DNA from: Mesorhizobium sp.
GTDB taxonomy: Bacteria; Pseudomonadota; Alphaproteobacteria; Rhizobiales; Rhizobiaceae
Direction of reading: 5' to 3'
Assembly: GCA_004963905.1 (NCBI GenBank)
Contig: SUGL01000021.1
Span: 61,364-125,363, forward strand
Length of the DNA: 64,000 nucleotides
A program made the translations under genes and the position numbers. Positions 24,567-37,690 of this stretch are shown here, one piece after another. Under the pieces are notes generated by a model. That model saw only the letters and a list, made by a program, of their open reading frames with translations, did no database searches and was not told where the DNA came from. Within the stretch, counting starts at the first letter, position 1. Every line of letters begins with the position of its first letter.

Positions 24567-27527
24567 ATGGCAAGGAAGAAGATCGAAACCGAATGGCAAC
24601 TCCGACCGACGCTGGCGCTTCGCCCGCTGGATGGCGACCGCGCCCGGCGGGAATTGTCCGAGATCGCCGATGCCGCCGAGGAAGACGGCCTTGCGCGTCT
24701 CGCCGCGTTCCTGGCGGACAAGGGGCCGCAGCAGGATTTGCTCGCCGCGATCTTCGACTTGTCGCCGTTCCTGCGCGACACGGCGCGCCGCCGGCCGGCC
24801 GTTCTCGATACGCTATTCGATCAGACGATCGAAGCGCGGCTCAGCGACATCGGCGAGGCGATCGATCGCGCGGCGCGGGCCGAGAATGTTTCGGAATCGA
24901 GCCTGATGATGGCGCTCAGGCAGTTCAAGGCCGAGGCTCATTTCCTGATCGCGCTGGCAGATCTTTCCGGCGAAGCCGAGACGGCGCTGACCGTGCGCCG
25001 CCTCAGCGACCTGGCGGACGCCGCAACACGCGCCGCCGTGGATTTCCTGCTGCTCGACGCCCATGGGCAGGGCAAGCTCAAGCTGCCTGACCCAAAGGAC
25101 CCCGCGCGCGGCTCCGGCTGGGTCCTGCTCGGCATGGGCAAGCTCGGCGCGCATGAGCTGAACTTCTCCTCCGACATCGATCTCGTCGTCTTCTTCGATC
25201 CGGAAGCGTCGGCCGTCATCGATCCGCTCGACGCGACGGAGCTGTTCTCGCGCCTCACCCGCCGGCTCGTGCGCGTCCTGCAGGACCGCACCGAGCACGG
25301 CTACGTCTTCCGCACCGATCTCAGGCTCCGCCCCGATCCCGGCTCGACGCCGCTGGCGATCCCGGTCGAGGCGGCGCTGCGCTACTACGAGGCGCGCGGC
25401 CAGAACTGGGAGCGCGCCGCCATGATCAAGGCGCGGCCAGTGGCGGGCGACCTTGCCGCGGGCTCGGCCTTCCTCAAGGAATTGCAGCCCTATGTCTGGC
25501 GAAAATACATGGACTACGCCGCGATCGCCGACGTCCATTCGATCAAACGCCAGATCCATGCCCACAAGGGACATGGCGAGATCGCGGTGAAGGGCCACAA
25601 CGTCAAGCTCGGCCGTGGCGGCATCCGCGAAATCGAGTTCTTCGTCCAGACGCAGCAGCTGATTGCCGGCGGCCGCTTTCCGGAATTGCGCGGCCGCGAG
25701 ACGGTGCCGATGCTGGGTGCGCTCGCCGCGCGCGGCTGGATCACCGCCGATGCGCGCGATGCTCTTACACGGCAATACTGGTTCCTGCGCCGTGTCGAGC
25801 ACGCCATCCAGATGGTGGCCGACGAGCAGACGCATGTCCTGCCTGACGATGACGAGGAATTGGAGCGCATAGCGCTGATGCTGGGCTTTACCGGCGAGGC
25901 GGAGTTTGCCAAAGCCTTTCGCGCCTCGCTGCAGCAGGTCGAGCGCCACTATGCGGCGCTGTTCGAGACGGCGCCCGAACTGTCGGCGGGCGTCGGCAAC
26001 CTTGTCTTCACCGGCGATGTCGACGACCCCGACACGCTGCGGACCTTGCATGGCCTCGGCTTCCAGCGCCCGAGCGACATCTGTCGCGTCATCCGCGGCT
26101 GGCATTTCGGCCGCTACCGCGTCACCCAATCGGCGGAAGCGCGCGAGCGGCTGACCGAGCTGACGCCGGCGCTGCTCAAGGCCTTCGGCCAGACGCGGCG
26201 CGCCGACGAGGCGCTGATCCGCTTCGACGAGTTTCTCGCCGGGCTGCCGGCCGGCATCCAGCTCTTCTCGCTGCTGCAGTCAAATCCGGCGCTGCTCAAG
26301 CTGATGGCGACGATCATGGGCGGCGCGCCGCGGCTGGCCGCCATCATCACGCGCCGGCCGCATGTCTTCGACGGCCTGCTCGACCCGGCGCTGCTCACCG
26401 AACTGCCGGACCGTGCCTATCTTTCGGCGCGTCTTGCGGCTTTCATCGAGGGCGACCGCGCCTATGAGGATGTGCTCGACCGCCTGCGCATCTTCGCCTC
26501 CGAGCAGAAATTCCTGATCGGCGTGCGCCTGCTTGCGGGCTCCATCGATCCCGCTCGGGCGGGCCGCGCCTTCTCCGATCTCGCCGATCTCACCATCGAG
26601 GCTGCGCTTGATGCCGTGATCGCCGAGTTCGCGCTGCGCCACGGCAGGATCGCCGGGGCCAGGGTGGCGTTGCTCGGCATGGGCAAGCTCGGCAGCCGCG
26701 AGCTCACCGCCGGCTCGGATGTCGATCTTATCCTGCTCTACGATCATGATGCCGATGCGGAGGAATCCGACGGCGAGAAGCCGCTGGCGCCCTCGCATTA
26801 CTACGCCCGCATGACCCAGCGTCTGATCGCCGCGGTCTCGGCGCCGACGGCCGAAGGCGTGCTTTACGAGCTCGACCTTCGCCTGCGTCCCTCCGGCAAC
26901 AAGGGGCCGGTCGCCACGCATGTCGACGCCTTCAAGAAATATCAGCGCCAGGACGCCTGGACCTGGGAACACATGGCGCTGGCAAGGGCTCGCGCGATCG
27001 GCGGCGATGCCGAACTCTGCGCCGAGGTCGAGGAGGATGTCGCGGCGGTGCTCGCCCAGCCGCGCGACGGCGCCAAGGTGAAGGCGGAAGCATCGGAGAT
27101 GCGGGCGCTGATCGAGAAGGAGAAGCCGCCGCGCGATCTCTGGGACATCAAGCTGATCCCGGGCGGCCTCATCGACCTCGAATTCATCGCCCAGGTCGCC
27201 GTCATCACCGGCGCGATCGAACCCGGCCGGCGGGCGACGGCGACGGCGGACGTGCTGGCACAGCTGGCCCCCGGTTTCGCGGCGCCCGATGTCCGGCAGG
27301 AGCTCTGCGAGGCCTGGCGGCTCTATCTGGCGCTGACCCAGATGATCAGGCTCTGCCTTACCGGCGAATTCCAGCGCGACGATGTCCCGCCGGGACTTTC
27401 GGATCTGCTTCTGGCGGCCACCGACCTGCCGGATTTCGGCGTGCTGGAAGCACATCTGAAGGAGACGTCGCGCAAGGTCCGCAAGAATTTCGACCTTCTG
27501 CTTCGTGCGGGAGCGGCGGCGTGCTAG
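24567..27527 (+). CDS. glnE: GlnE, glutamine synthetase adenylyltransferase/adenylyl-removing enzyme
   Basis: A 986-residue bifunctional enzyme that adds AMP to or removes it from glutamine synthetase under PII control. Two nucleotidyltransferase domains are visible: the N-terminal adenylyl-removing one with GMGKLGAHELNFSSDIDLVV near residue 190, and the C-terminal adenylylating one with GMGKLGSRELTAGSDVDLIL near residue 706. Each is followed by a GlnD-PII-uridylyltransferase-like helical domain (NVKLGRGGIREIEFFVQTQQ; IKLIPGGLIDLEFIAQVAV). I use the ATG at 24567; a TTG at 24552 overlapping the kinase stop is possible. It ends 19 bases from the convergent toxin gene. Confidence 0.95.
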   Translation: MARKKIETEWQLRPTLALRPLDGDRARRELSEIADAAEEDGLARLAAFLADKGPQQDLLAAIFDLSPFLRDTARRRPAVLDTLFDQTIEARLSDIGEAIDRAARAENVSESSLMMALRQFKAEAHFLIALADLSGEAETALTVRRLSDLADAATRAAVDFLLLDAHGQGKLKLPDPKDPARGSGWVLLGMGKLGAHELNFSSDIDLVVFFDPEASAVIDPLDATELFSRLTRRLVRVLQDRTEHGYVFRTDLRLRPDPGSTPLAIPVEAALRYYEARGQNWERAAMIKARPVAGDLAAGSAFLKELQPYVWRKYMDYAAIADVHSIKRQIHAHKGHGEIAVKGHNVKLGRGGIREIEFFVQTQQLIAGGRFPELRGRETVPMLGALAARGWITADARDALTRQYWFLRRVEHAIQMVADEQTHVLPDDDEELERIALMLGFTGEAEFAKAFRASLQQVERHYAALFETAPELSAGVGNLVFTGDVDDPDTLRTLHGLGFQRPSDICRVIRGWHFGRYRVTQSAEARERLTELTPALLKAFGQTRRADEALIRFDEFLAGLPAGIQLFSLLQSNPALLKLMATIMGGAPRLAAIITRRPHVFDGLLDPALLTELPDRAYLSARLAAFIEGDRAYEDVLDRLRIFASEQKFLIGVRLLAGSIDPARAGRAFSDLADLTIEAALDAVIAEFALRHGRIAGARVALLGMGKLGSRELTAGSDVDLILLYDHDADAEESDGEKPLAPSHYYARMTQRLIAAVSAPTAEGVLYELDLRLRPSGNKGPVATHVDAFKKYQRQDAWTWEHMALARARAIGGDAELCAEVEEDVAAVLAQPRDGAKVKAEASEMRALIEKEKPPRDLWDIKLIPGGLIDLEFIAQVAVITGAIEPGRRATATADVLAQLAPGFAAPDVRQELCEAWRLYLALTQMIRLCLTGEFQRDDVPPGLSDLLLAATDLPDFGVLEAHLKETSRKVRKNFDLLLRAGAAAC

Positions 27528-27546
27528 CAACCGGGAGACCGCGCGA

Positions 27547-27984
27547 CTATTCGGTGCGTTGAACTCGGCGGAGCCTGCGGCGCGCATGCGCCTGCAGGAG
27601 CCGATCGCGGAGATAGGCATAGAAGCGGGGCGGCAGCATACCGTAGTGGAAGCGGGAGGGACTGCTTCCCGGAATGGGTCTGAGGTCGGGACCCGGCCAG
27701 AGGAAATCGTTGGTTTCGCTCACCAGGACCCATGATGGCATGTCGTCGAGCCCAAGGTAAGCCTTGAGAGGCGCCGGCATCTCGATGGCATCGGCAGGAT
27801 CAGCTGGAGCAGAATGCGTGATCGGAACCACCGTCACGACCTCGCGCCCCTCCACGATCCTACGCGCGGCGACAATAGCGCAGGGCCGGTTCTTGCGACC
27901 CTCTTCAATGCCTGTCCTGTATTCGTCCGACCAGAGGTAGGAATAGGAAATCACCAGGCCGGGAACAGGCTTGGGCAGGCTCAC
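27547..27984 (-). CDS. PemK/MazF-like toxin of a type II TA module
   Basis: A 145-residue protein that resembles PemK-like growth inhibitors of Rhizobiales: PGLVISYSYLWSDEY, then GRKNRPCAIVAARR, VVTVVPITHSAP and SETNDFLWPGPDLRPIPG. The GRKNRPCAIV strand and the PITHS strand correspond to core strands of the MazF/PemK RNase fold. Family members cleave RNA; that activity here is inferred. Its start overlaps the stop of the Phd-type antitoxin gene by four bases, the normal coupling for TA pairs. It is convergent with glnE. The C-terminal Arg-rich tail (RLLQAHARRRLRRVQRTE) is unusually basic. Confidence 0.82.
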   Translation of the reverse strand: MSLPKPVPGLVISYSYLWSDEYRTGIEEGRKNRPCAIVAARRIVEGREVVTVVPITHSAPADPADAIEMPAPLKAYLGLDDMPSWVLVSETNDFLWPGPDLRPIPGSSPSRFHYGMLPPRFYAYLRDRLLQAHARRRLRRVQRTE

Positions 27985-28241
27985 GGCGTCCAGTCTTTGA
28001 GCATTTCATCCAGCTCATCAAACTGGGATGGGACTGCGCTTTCGGCGATGGCCCTGAGCGTCTCGTCGTCAAGGTCCTCGACGGACCTGGCGACCCGTCC
28101 CTTGACCAGCACTTCGAACATTGCCGCCGACAGGAGCACGGTATGAGTTCGGCCGTTCTTCGTTATGGCGACCGGCGCTCGCTGAGCGGCATCCTGAAAG
28201 CGACCGACATTCTGTTGGAATTCCGTCGATGTCACACGCAT
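27981..28241 (-). CDS. Phd/YefM-type antitoxin
   Basis: An 86-residue antitoxin. The N-terminal DNA-binding part reads MRVTSTEFQQNVGRFQDAAQ and APVAITKNGRTHTVLLSA, which is the Phd/YefM fold pattern. The acidic C-terminal part (SVEDLDDETLRAIAESAVPS, FDELDEMLKDW) is the likely toxin-binding arm. The start at 28241 follows GAGGTGG. Direct repeats and an inverted repeat lie just upstream (28255-28290), as expected for autorepression. A Phd-type antitoxin with a PemK-like toxin is a mixed pairing, which is common among TA systems. Confidence 0.87.
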   Translation of the reverse strand: MRVTSTEFQQNVGRFQDAAQRAPVAITKNGRTHTVLLSAAMFEVLVKGRVARSVEDLDDETLRAIAESAVPSQFDELDEMLKDWTP

Positions 28242-28254
28242 GATAAGCCACCTC

Positions 28255-28290
28255 TTTATCCAAAATAGATAAAATAGATAACTTTTTCAA
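28255..28290 (-). promoter_or_regulatory. Promoter and operator of the toxin-antitoxin module
   Basis: On the minus strand, TTGAAA (28290-28285), a 17-nt spacer and TATTTT (28267-28262) make a good promoter upstream of the antitoxin ATG at 28241. The word AAAATAGAT is directly repeated at 28262-28270 and 28271-28279, and TTTATC/GATAAA (28255-28260, 28268-28273) form an inverted repeat over the -10 region. The AT-rich site stands out against the GC-rich surroundings and suits binding by the antitoxin. Confidence 0.65.
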
Positions 28291-28332
28291 GAATGACATC
28301 GCGCTTTGATCGTGCAGTTACCGCAGCGGCCC

Positions 28333-30654
28333 TCAGGCCGCTGCCTTCACAGAAGCCGGCGCCTTCTTCAGCGGGATGCGGACCGACACGATGGTGCCGA
28401 CGCCTTCGGTGGAACGGATCTTCAGCGCGCCGCCCTGCAGTTCGGCGAGCGAACGCGAGATGGCCAGCCCGAGGCCCGAGCCGGTATGGTTCTTGGAGAA
28501 CTGGTTCTGCACCTGCTCGAACGGCCGGCCGAGCTTGCTCAGCGCCTGTTTCGGGATGCCGCAGCCATTGTCCTCGATGGTGAGAACCAGCGCGCCGGAT
28601 GCGCTGCGCGCCCTGACCGTGATCTTGCCGCCCTGTCCGGTGAATTTCACTGCATTGGACAGCAGGTTGATGGCGATCTGCTTGATCGCGCGGCGGTCGG
28701 CGTAGAGCCGCATGGAGTCGGCGATGCGAGTCTCCACCGTGATCGACTTTTCCGCCGCCTGCAGCGAGATGACGCGCACCGTCTCCTTGATCAGCGGGCA
28801 AAGGTCGATCTCCTCGCGGTCGAGCGAGAACTGGCCGGCCTCGATCTTCGACATGTCGAGTATGTCGTTGATGACCCCGAGCAGATATTTGCCGCTGCCG
28901 TTGATGTCGCTGGCATATTCCTCGTAGCGCTCGGAGCCGAGCGGCCCGAACAGTCGCTGTTCCATCAGTTCGGAAAAGCCGATGATGGCGTTGAGCGGCG
29001 TGCGCAACTCATGCGACATGTTGGCAAGGAATTCGGATTTTGCCCGGTTGGCCGCCTCGGCGCGCTCCGTCTCCTTCATGTATTTGCGGTTGAGCTCGAC
29101 CAGTTCCTTGGCGCGTTCCTCCTCGGCGCGGCGGGCGAGGCTGAGGTCGTGGATGGTCGCCATCAGGCGCCGTTCGCTGTCGACCAGCTTTTCCTGATGC
29201 AGCTTGATCTGGGTGATGTCGGAGCCGACCGAGACGATGCCGCCGTCCCTGGTCCTGAGCTCGTTGACCTGAAGCCAGCGGCCATCCGCCAGTTGCCTTT
29301 CAATGGTGATGCCGCCATGCGGCCCATTGGCGTTGGCCAGCCTCCGCTCCGAGGCGAAGGCCAACATGCGCTCTTCCAGCATCTCGCGGGTCGCGCCCGG
29401 AACCACGTCGCGGTCCGAGAGCCCGTTGTCCTTCTGGAATTTGGAGTTGCACATGATCAGCCGCTCGGCGGCGTCCCACAGCACGAAGGACTCGTTGATG
29501 TTTTCGATCGCGGTTCTGAGCCGCATGTCCGCCGCTTCCGAGCGCAGCGCCAGATGCCGTTGCTCGGTGACGTCGACGGCGATGCCGATCAGCTGGATCT
29601 CGGGCGCCTCCGGGTCGATCACCTGGGCACGGGCGCGCATCCACACCCACTGCCCATCGGCATGGCGCATGCGGAACACCTGGTCGATATGGTCGATCTC
29701 GCGCTCGACGATGCGGTTGGCGAGCTCGAAGAGGTCGCCGTCGTCGGGATGGATGATTTCGTCGACCTCGCCGAACGACAGCATCGTATCGCAAGGTTCG
29801 TAGCCCAGCATGTCGTACATCGAGCGCGACCAGTACATCTTGCCGCGCACCATGTCCCAGTCCCACAGGCCGCAGCGGCCGCGCACCAGCGCCATGTCGA
29901 TGCGCTGGTGCGCCTCGAGATAGATGCGGTCGGCTGCCTGGGCGCGCGCCGCCTGCCCGAAATAGGCATAGAGGATGACGATCAGCACGCCGGCCGTCAG
30001 CACGAACAGCGTGACGTTGAGCGACACCGTCTTGCGCCAGCCGTCGAACACCGCCTCCTTGGGCACGAGCACCGCCGCGGCATTCTTGCGGTCGCCCGTC
30101 AGGCTGACGGCGGCGAACCAGTCCTTGCCGCCGATGCTGACATCCATCACGCCGGCGCGGTCGCCGAACATGAACAGCGGCTGGCCGCCGAGCACGAGGC
30201 TGTCCAGCGAGCGTCCCTGCCAGCCGGTCGACAATGGCGACACCGCGATGATCTTGAAGGCGCCGTCGGTGATCGCCAGCACATGGCTGCGCCCCATGGC
30301 GCCCTGGCGGCTGGTGTTTTCCAGAAGATCCATGGCATTGGCGCCGGCGGCATTCGGATCCGCGGTGATCGCCTGCGCCATCTGGCCGGCGGCCAAAGCC
30401 AGCACCGCCTTGGCGTCGCGCTCGACCTCGTCGCGCTCGTTCACCAGCGACAGGAAGCGAAGGGCTGCGATGACGATCAGGAAGATGATGATCAGCGCCG
30501 GGATCGAGCGGCGCAGCAGCGGTTCCGCCGCCAGCAGCCGCTGGTAGGCGGGCTCGGCGATCAGCCGCGCATTGCCGGCAAGCCCGTCGCCCCTTGCCTC
30601 GCGACGCGCAAAAGCCTTCCCTCCGGGCGCGCCCCACGCGTCCGTCTTGGCCAT
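28333..30654 (-). CDS. pleC: PleC-like PAS sensor histidine kinase
   Basis: A 773-residue membrane kinase from the ATG at 30654, eight bases after GGGGAG; the GTG at 30663 is less likely. Membrane segments near residues 45-65 (ALIIIFLIVIAALRFL) and near 230 (NVTLFVLTAGVLIVILYAYF) flank an extracytoplasmic sensor. Two PAS domains follow (CGLWDWDMVRGKMYWSRSMY; ENINESFVLWDAAERLIMCN), then a coiled linker and a kinase core with His548 in NMSHELRTPLNAIIGFSELM and the ATPase boxes NLLSNAVKFTGQGG, DNGCGIPKQAL and GSGLGLAISRSL. The FGPLGSERYEEYASDI segment is typical of DivJ/PleC-group kinases. The place near glnE agrees with S. meliloti pleC as I recall it. Probable role: DivK phosphatase/kinase in polarity control. 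Confidence 0.75.
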   Translation of the reverse strand: MAKTDAWGAPGGKAFARREARGDGLAGNARLIAEPAYQRLLAAEPLLRRSIPALIIIFLIVIAALRFLSLVNERDEVERDAKAVLALAAGQMAQAITADPNAAGANAMDLLENTSRQGAMGRSHVLAITDGAFKIIAVSPLSTGWQGRSLDSLVLGGQPLFMFGDRAGVMDVSIGGKDWFAAVSLTGDRKNAAAVLVPKEAVFDGWRKTVSLNVTLFVLTAGVLIVILYAYFGQAARAQAADRIYLEAHQRIDMALVRGRCGLWDWDMVRGKMYWSRSMYDMLGYEPCDTMLSFGEVDEIIHPDDGDLFELANRIVEREIDHIDQVFRMRHADGQWVWMRARAQVIDPEAPEIQLIGIAVDVTEQRHLALRSEAADMRLRTAIENINESFVLWDAAERLIMCNSKFQKDNGLSDRDVVPGATREMLEERMLAFASERRLANANGPHGGITIERQLADGRWLQVNELRTRDGGIVSVGSDITQIKLHQEKLVDSERRLMATIHDLSLARRAEEERAKELVELNRKYMKETERAEAANRAKSEFLANMSHELRTPLNAIIGFSELMEQRLFGPLGSERYEEYASDINGSGKYLLGVINDILDMSKIEAGQFSLDREEIDLCPLIKETVRVISLQAAEKSITVETRIADSMRLYADRRAIKQIAINLLSNAVKFTGQGGKITVRARSASGALVLTIEDNGCGIPKQALSKLGRPFEQVQNQFSKNHTGSGLGLAISRSLAELQGGALKIRSTEGVGTIVSVRIPLKKAPASVKAAA

Positions 30655-30816
30655 AAATGGCACTCCCCGATTTGCCGCATACTTGACGACCCGGCTACGC
30701 CCGAATCGTCAGTAAGGAATCAAAGGTGATTCGCCTTGTCCAGAGGCGCGGCCAAAAAAGATTAAAAGTTGATTGAAATATATGGCCTGACGCTGGTTTC
30801 CTGATGATCAGCGGCC

Positions 30817-31710
<894 letters not shown>

Positions 31711-31733
31711 TCATGAATCTTCCTCATAAGCCC

Positions 31734-31767
31734 ATGCGCATTCTAGCGTCTAGTCGCATAGCGATGC
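31734..31767. promoter_or_regulatory. Overlapping dyads in the LysR-MFS divergent region
   Basis: The 121-base gap holds ATGCG-N16-CGCAT (31734-31759), a perfect ATGCGCAT palindrome (31734-31741) and GCAT-agcg-ATGC (31756-31767). One of these may be the LysR binding site. None is an exact T-N11-A box, so the call is tentative. Confidence 0.35.
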
Positions 31768-31831
31768 ACGCTTTAAATGTCGGTCACCTGCAGTCGCGAA
31801 TGTCGGCAGCAAATCAACCAGGACATTGACC

Positions 31832-34876
<3,045 letters not shown>

Positions 34877-34892
34877 CCGGGGCGCTTCATCG

Positions 34893-37538
34893 CTACGCCA
34901 GCGTGCGCTCCACGATGTCGCGCAGATCGGCCGACAGGTTCTCGGCATTCGCGATCTGCAGCAGCGCCTGCCTTGCCTTGTCCTGCCGGATCGGTTCCAG
35001 CGAGCGCCAGGACCGCAGCGCCGTCGCCAGCCTTGCCGCCACTTGCGGATTGCGCTTCTCGACCTCCAGCACGGTCTCGGCAAAGAAGCGGTAGCCCTGG
35101 CCGTCGGCGCGGTGGAAGCCGGTCTGGTTGGCGCTGGAGAAAGTGCCGATCAGCGAACGCACCCGGTTCGGGTTGGCGATCGAGAAGGCGGGGTGCTGCA
35201 TCAGGGCACGCACCTTGTCGACGGTCTGCGCTCCGGGCACGCCGGCTTGGATCAGGAACCATTTGTCGAGCACCAGCGCGTCGCCGCGATATCTTGCCTC
35301 GAAGGCCGCCAGGGCCGCCTCTGCTTCGGGAGAGCCGGCATGGCGGTGCGCCAGCACGGTGAGCGCCGCGGCGCGATCGGTCATGTTGGTTGCCGCGCCG
35401 AAATGCGCGGCGGCAAGTGCCGTGCCCTGGGGCAGCAGAGACAGGTAGTCGAGCAGGATGTTGCGCAGCGCCCGCCGTCCGGCGCTCGCGGCGTCGGGCG
35501 TGAACGGGCCCTTGTCGGCGAGGCTGTCGTAGAGCGCCGAGAAGGTGTCGCGGTTTGCGGCGGCGATCGACCGCGCCAGCGCCTCGCGGGCGGCGAAGAT
35601 GGCGTCGGGATCGATGCCCTTGCCGATGTCGCGGGCGATGTCGGCCTCGCCGGGCAGCGACAGCGCCAGCGCCCGGTAGGCCGGCTCCAGCGCCTCGTCG
35701 CCGGCGGTTCTGCCGGCAAGCTCGGCCAGCCTTTCCGCGAAGACCGGCTCCTTGCCGCCGAGCACCTGGCGGAAGGCCGCGATCAGCGCGTCGGTGAGCA
35801 GCGTGTTGAAGGCCTGCCAACGCGAGAAAGAGTCGCTGTCATGGCTGGCGAGGAAGAACTGGTCGTCGGCCTTCTGTTGCACCGAGAGCGTGATCGGCGC
35901 CGAGAAGCCGCGGTTGAGCGAGACCGAAGGCCGCTCCGAAACGCCCGAGAAGCGCACCGTGTGCCGCCGCTTGCGGACATGGATGACGCCATTTTCCACG
36001 CTGGCGCCGTCGACGGCCGCCCAAGTGACAGGCTTGCCGCTCGCGTCGACCAGGCCGAAGGCCAGCGGAATATGCATCAGCCGCTTGCGGCTTTCCGACG
36101 GCGTCGGCGGCACCGATTGTTCGATCTCCAGCGTGAAGGTTTTTGCCGCAGCGTTGTAGGAGGAACTGATCGTCAGGTTCGGCGTGCCTGCCTGGTGATA
36201 CCAGAGCGCAAACTGCGCAAGGTCGCGGCCCGAAACGTCCTCGAACACCTTGAGGAAATCCTCGATGGTTGCAGCCTCTCCGTCGTGCCGCTCGAAATAG
36301 AGGTCCATGCCGGCGCGGAAGAGTTCCGCGCCGAGGATGGTGCGGATCATGCGCACCACTTCCGAGCCCTTCTCGTAGACGGTCGCGGTGTAGAAGTTGT
36401 TGATCTCGCGGTAGCGGCGCGGCCGCACCGGATGCGCCAGCGGCCCCTGGTCCTCGGGGAACTGGTGCGCGCGCAGCGTGCGCACCTCGGCGATGCGCTT
36501 CACCGCGCGCGAACGCTGGTCGGCGGAGAATTCGTGGTCGCGGTAGACGGTCAGCCCTTCCTTCAGGCAGAGCTGGAACCAGTCGCGGCAAGTGATTCTG
36601 TTGCCGGTCCAATTGTGGAAATATTCATGCGCGATGATCGCCTCGATATTGGCGAAGTCGGCGTCGGTCGCGGTTTCCTCGTCGGCCAGGACATATTTGT
36701 CGTTGAAGATGTTGAGACCCTTGTTCTCCATCGCGCCCATGTTGAAGTCGGACACGGCGACGATGTTGAAGACGTCGAGGTCGTATTCGCGGCCGAAGGC
36801 TTCCTCGTCCCATTTCATCGAGCGCTTCAGCGCGTCCATCGCGTAGCCGGCAAGCCGCTCCTTGCCGGGCTCGACATAGATGCCGAGCTCGACCTTGCGG
36901 CCGGACATGGTGGTGAAGCTTCCCGCCACCTTGCCGAGCGCGCCCGCCACCAGCGCGAAGAGATAGGAGGGTTTCGGGAAGGGGTCGTGCCAGACGGCGA
37001 AGTGCTTGCCGTCTGCGAGCGCGCCGCTTTCGACAGGGTTGCCGTTGGAAAGCAAAAGCGGTGCCTCGTTGTGGGGCGCCTCAATGCGCACGGTGTAGAC
37101 GGAGAGGATGTCGGGCCGGTCGAGGAAATAGGTGATGCGGCGGAAGCCCTCCGCCTCGCATTGCGTGCAATAGACGTTGTTGGAGCGATAGAGGCCCATC
37201 AGCGCTAGGTTGCTGGACGGCGCAATCTCGGTATCGAGGCGAAGCTCGAAGCGCCGCGCCGCCGGCGGCGTCGGAATGGTCAGCAGGTCAGGCGTCGCCT
37301 CGTACTGTGCCGGCGCGAGCGCATGCCCGTCGACGGCAACGCTGATCAGCGTCAGCCCGTCGCCGTCGAGCACCAGCGGTGCGGAAGCGGCCACGCCTTC
37401 GCGCCGCTCGATGGTCAGCACGGCGGTGACGCGGGTCGCATCCGGTGACAGGCTAAAATCGAGACTGGTCCGCGGAATGAGATAATCGCTGGGGCGGTAG
37501 TCTTCGAGTTTGAAGACATGGCCGGTATCGGTGCGCAT
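34893..37538 (-). CDS. pepN: PepN, aminopeptidase N
   Basis: An 881-residue M1-family zinc aminopeptidase that removes N-terminal residues from peptides in the cytosol. The substrate-binding GAMEN motif is in DFNMGAMENKGLNIFNDKY and the zinc site is HEYFHNWTGNRITC followed by LKEG, i.e. HExxH-x18-E. The C-terminal domains (DUF3458-type beta sandwich and helical repeats) are present, so the length is normal. It is monocistronic, ends 16 bases from the convergent NAD(P)-binding gene, and diverges from the EamA transporter. Confidence 0.96.
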   Translation of the reverse strand: MRTDTGHVFKLEDYRPSDYLIPRTSLDFSLSPDATRVTAVLTIERREGVAASAPLVLDGDGLTLISVAVDGHALAPAQYEATPDLLTIPTPPAARRFELRLDTEIAPSSNLALMGLYRSNNVYCTQCEAEGFRRITYFLDRPDILSVYTVRIEAPHNEAPLLLSNGNPVESGALADGKHFAVWHDPFPKPSYLFALVAGALGKVAGSFTTMSGRKVELGIYVEPGKERLAGYAMDALKRSMKWDEEAFGREYDLDVFNIVAVSDFNMGAMENKGLNIFNDKYVLADEETATDADFANIEAIIAHEYFHNWTGNRITCRDWFQLCLKEGLTVYRDHEFSADQRSRAVKRIAEVRTLRAHQFPEDQGPLAHPVRPRRYREINNFYTATVYEKGSEVVRMIRTILGAELFRAGMDLYFERHDGEAATIEDFLKVFEDVSGRDLAQFALWYHQAGTPNLTISSSYNAAAKTFTLEIEQSVPPTPSESRKRLMHIPLAFGLVDASGKPVTWAAVDGASVENGVIHVRKRRHTVRFSGVSERPSVSLNRGFSAPITLSVQQKADDQFFLASHDSDSFSRWQAFNTLLTDALIAAFRQVLGGKEPVFAERLAELAGRTAGDEALEPAYRALALSLPGEADIARDIGKGIDPDAIFAAREALARSIAAANRDTFSALYDSLADKGPFTPDAASAGRRALRNILLDYLSLLPQGTALAAAHFGAATNMTDRAAALTVLAHRHAGSPEAEAALAAFEARYRGDALVLDKWFLIQAGVPGAQTVDKVRALMQHPAFSIANPNRVRSLIGTFSSANQTGFHRADGQGYRFFAETVLEVEKRNPQVAARLATALRSWRSLEPIRQDKARQALLQIANAENLSADLRDIVERTLA

Positions 37539-37690
37539 TCCGTTGGTTTTCCTGTCGATTTCAAGCGGACAGCGTCTGTTGCTGGCCTAAGAATTTTGAA
37601 TTCCGCGCTCTTTACACGAAACGGTCACTCGACAAAACTGCGCAGGGGTCTATTTCTGGGCTTCGTTTCCGACCATCGTCACGAGGCAAG

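Noticed and set aside
28306-30729. 807-codon plus-strand frame opposite the PleC-like kinase
   Set aside because: The minus strand has clear PAS and kinase motifs; the plus frame is His/Asp/Arg-rich without any family pattern.
35043-37208. 721-codon plus-strand frame opposite pepN
   Set aside because: PepN has GAMEN and HExxH motifs on the minus strand; the opposite frame is low-complexity shadow.
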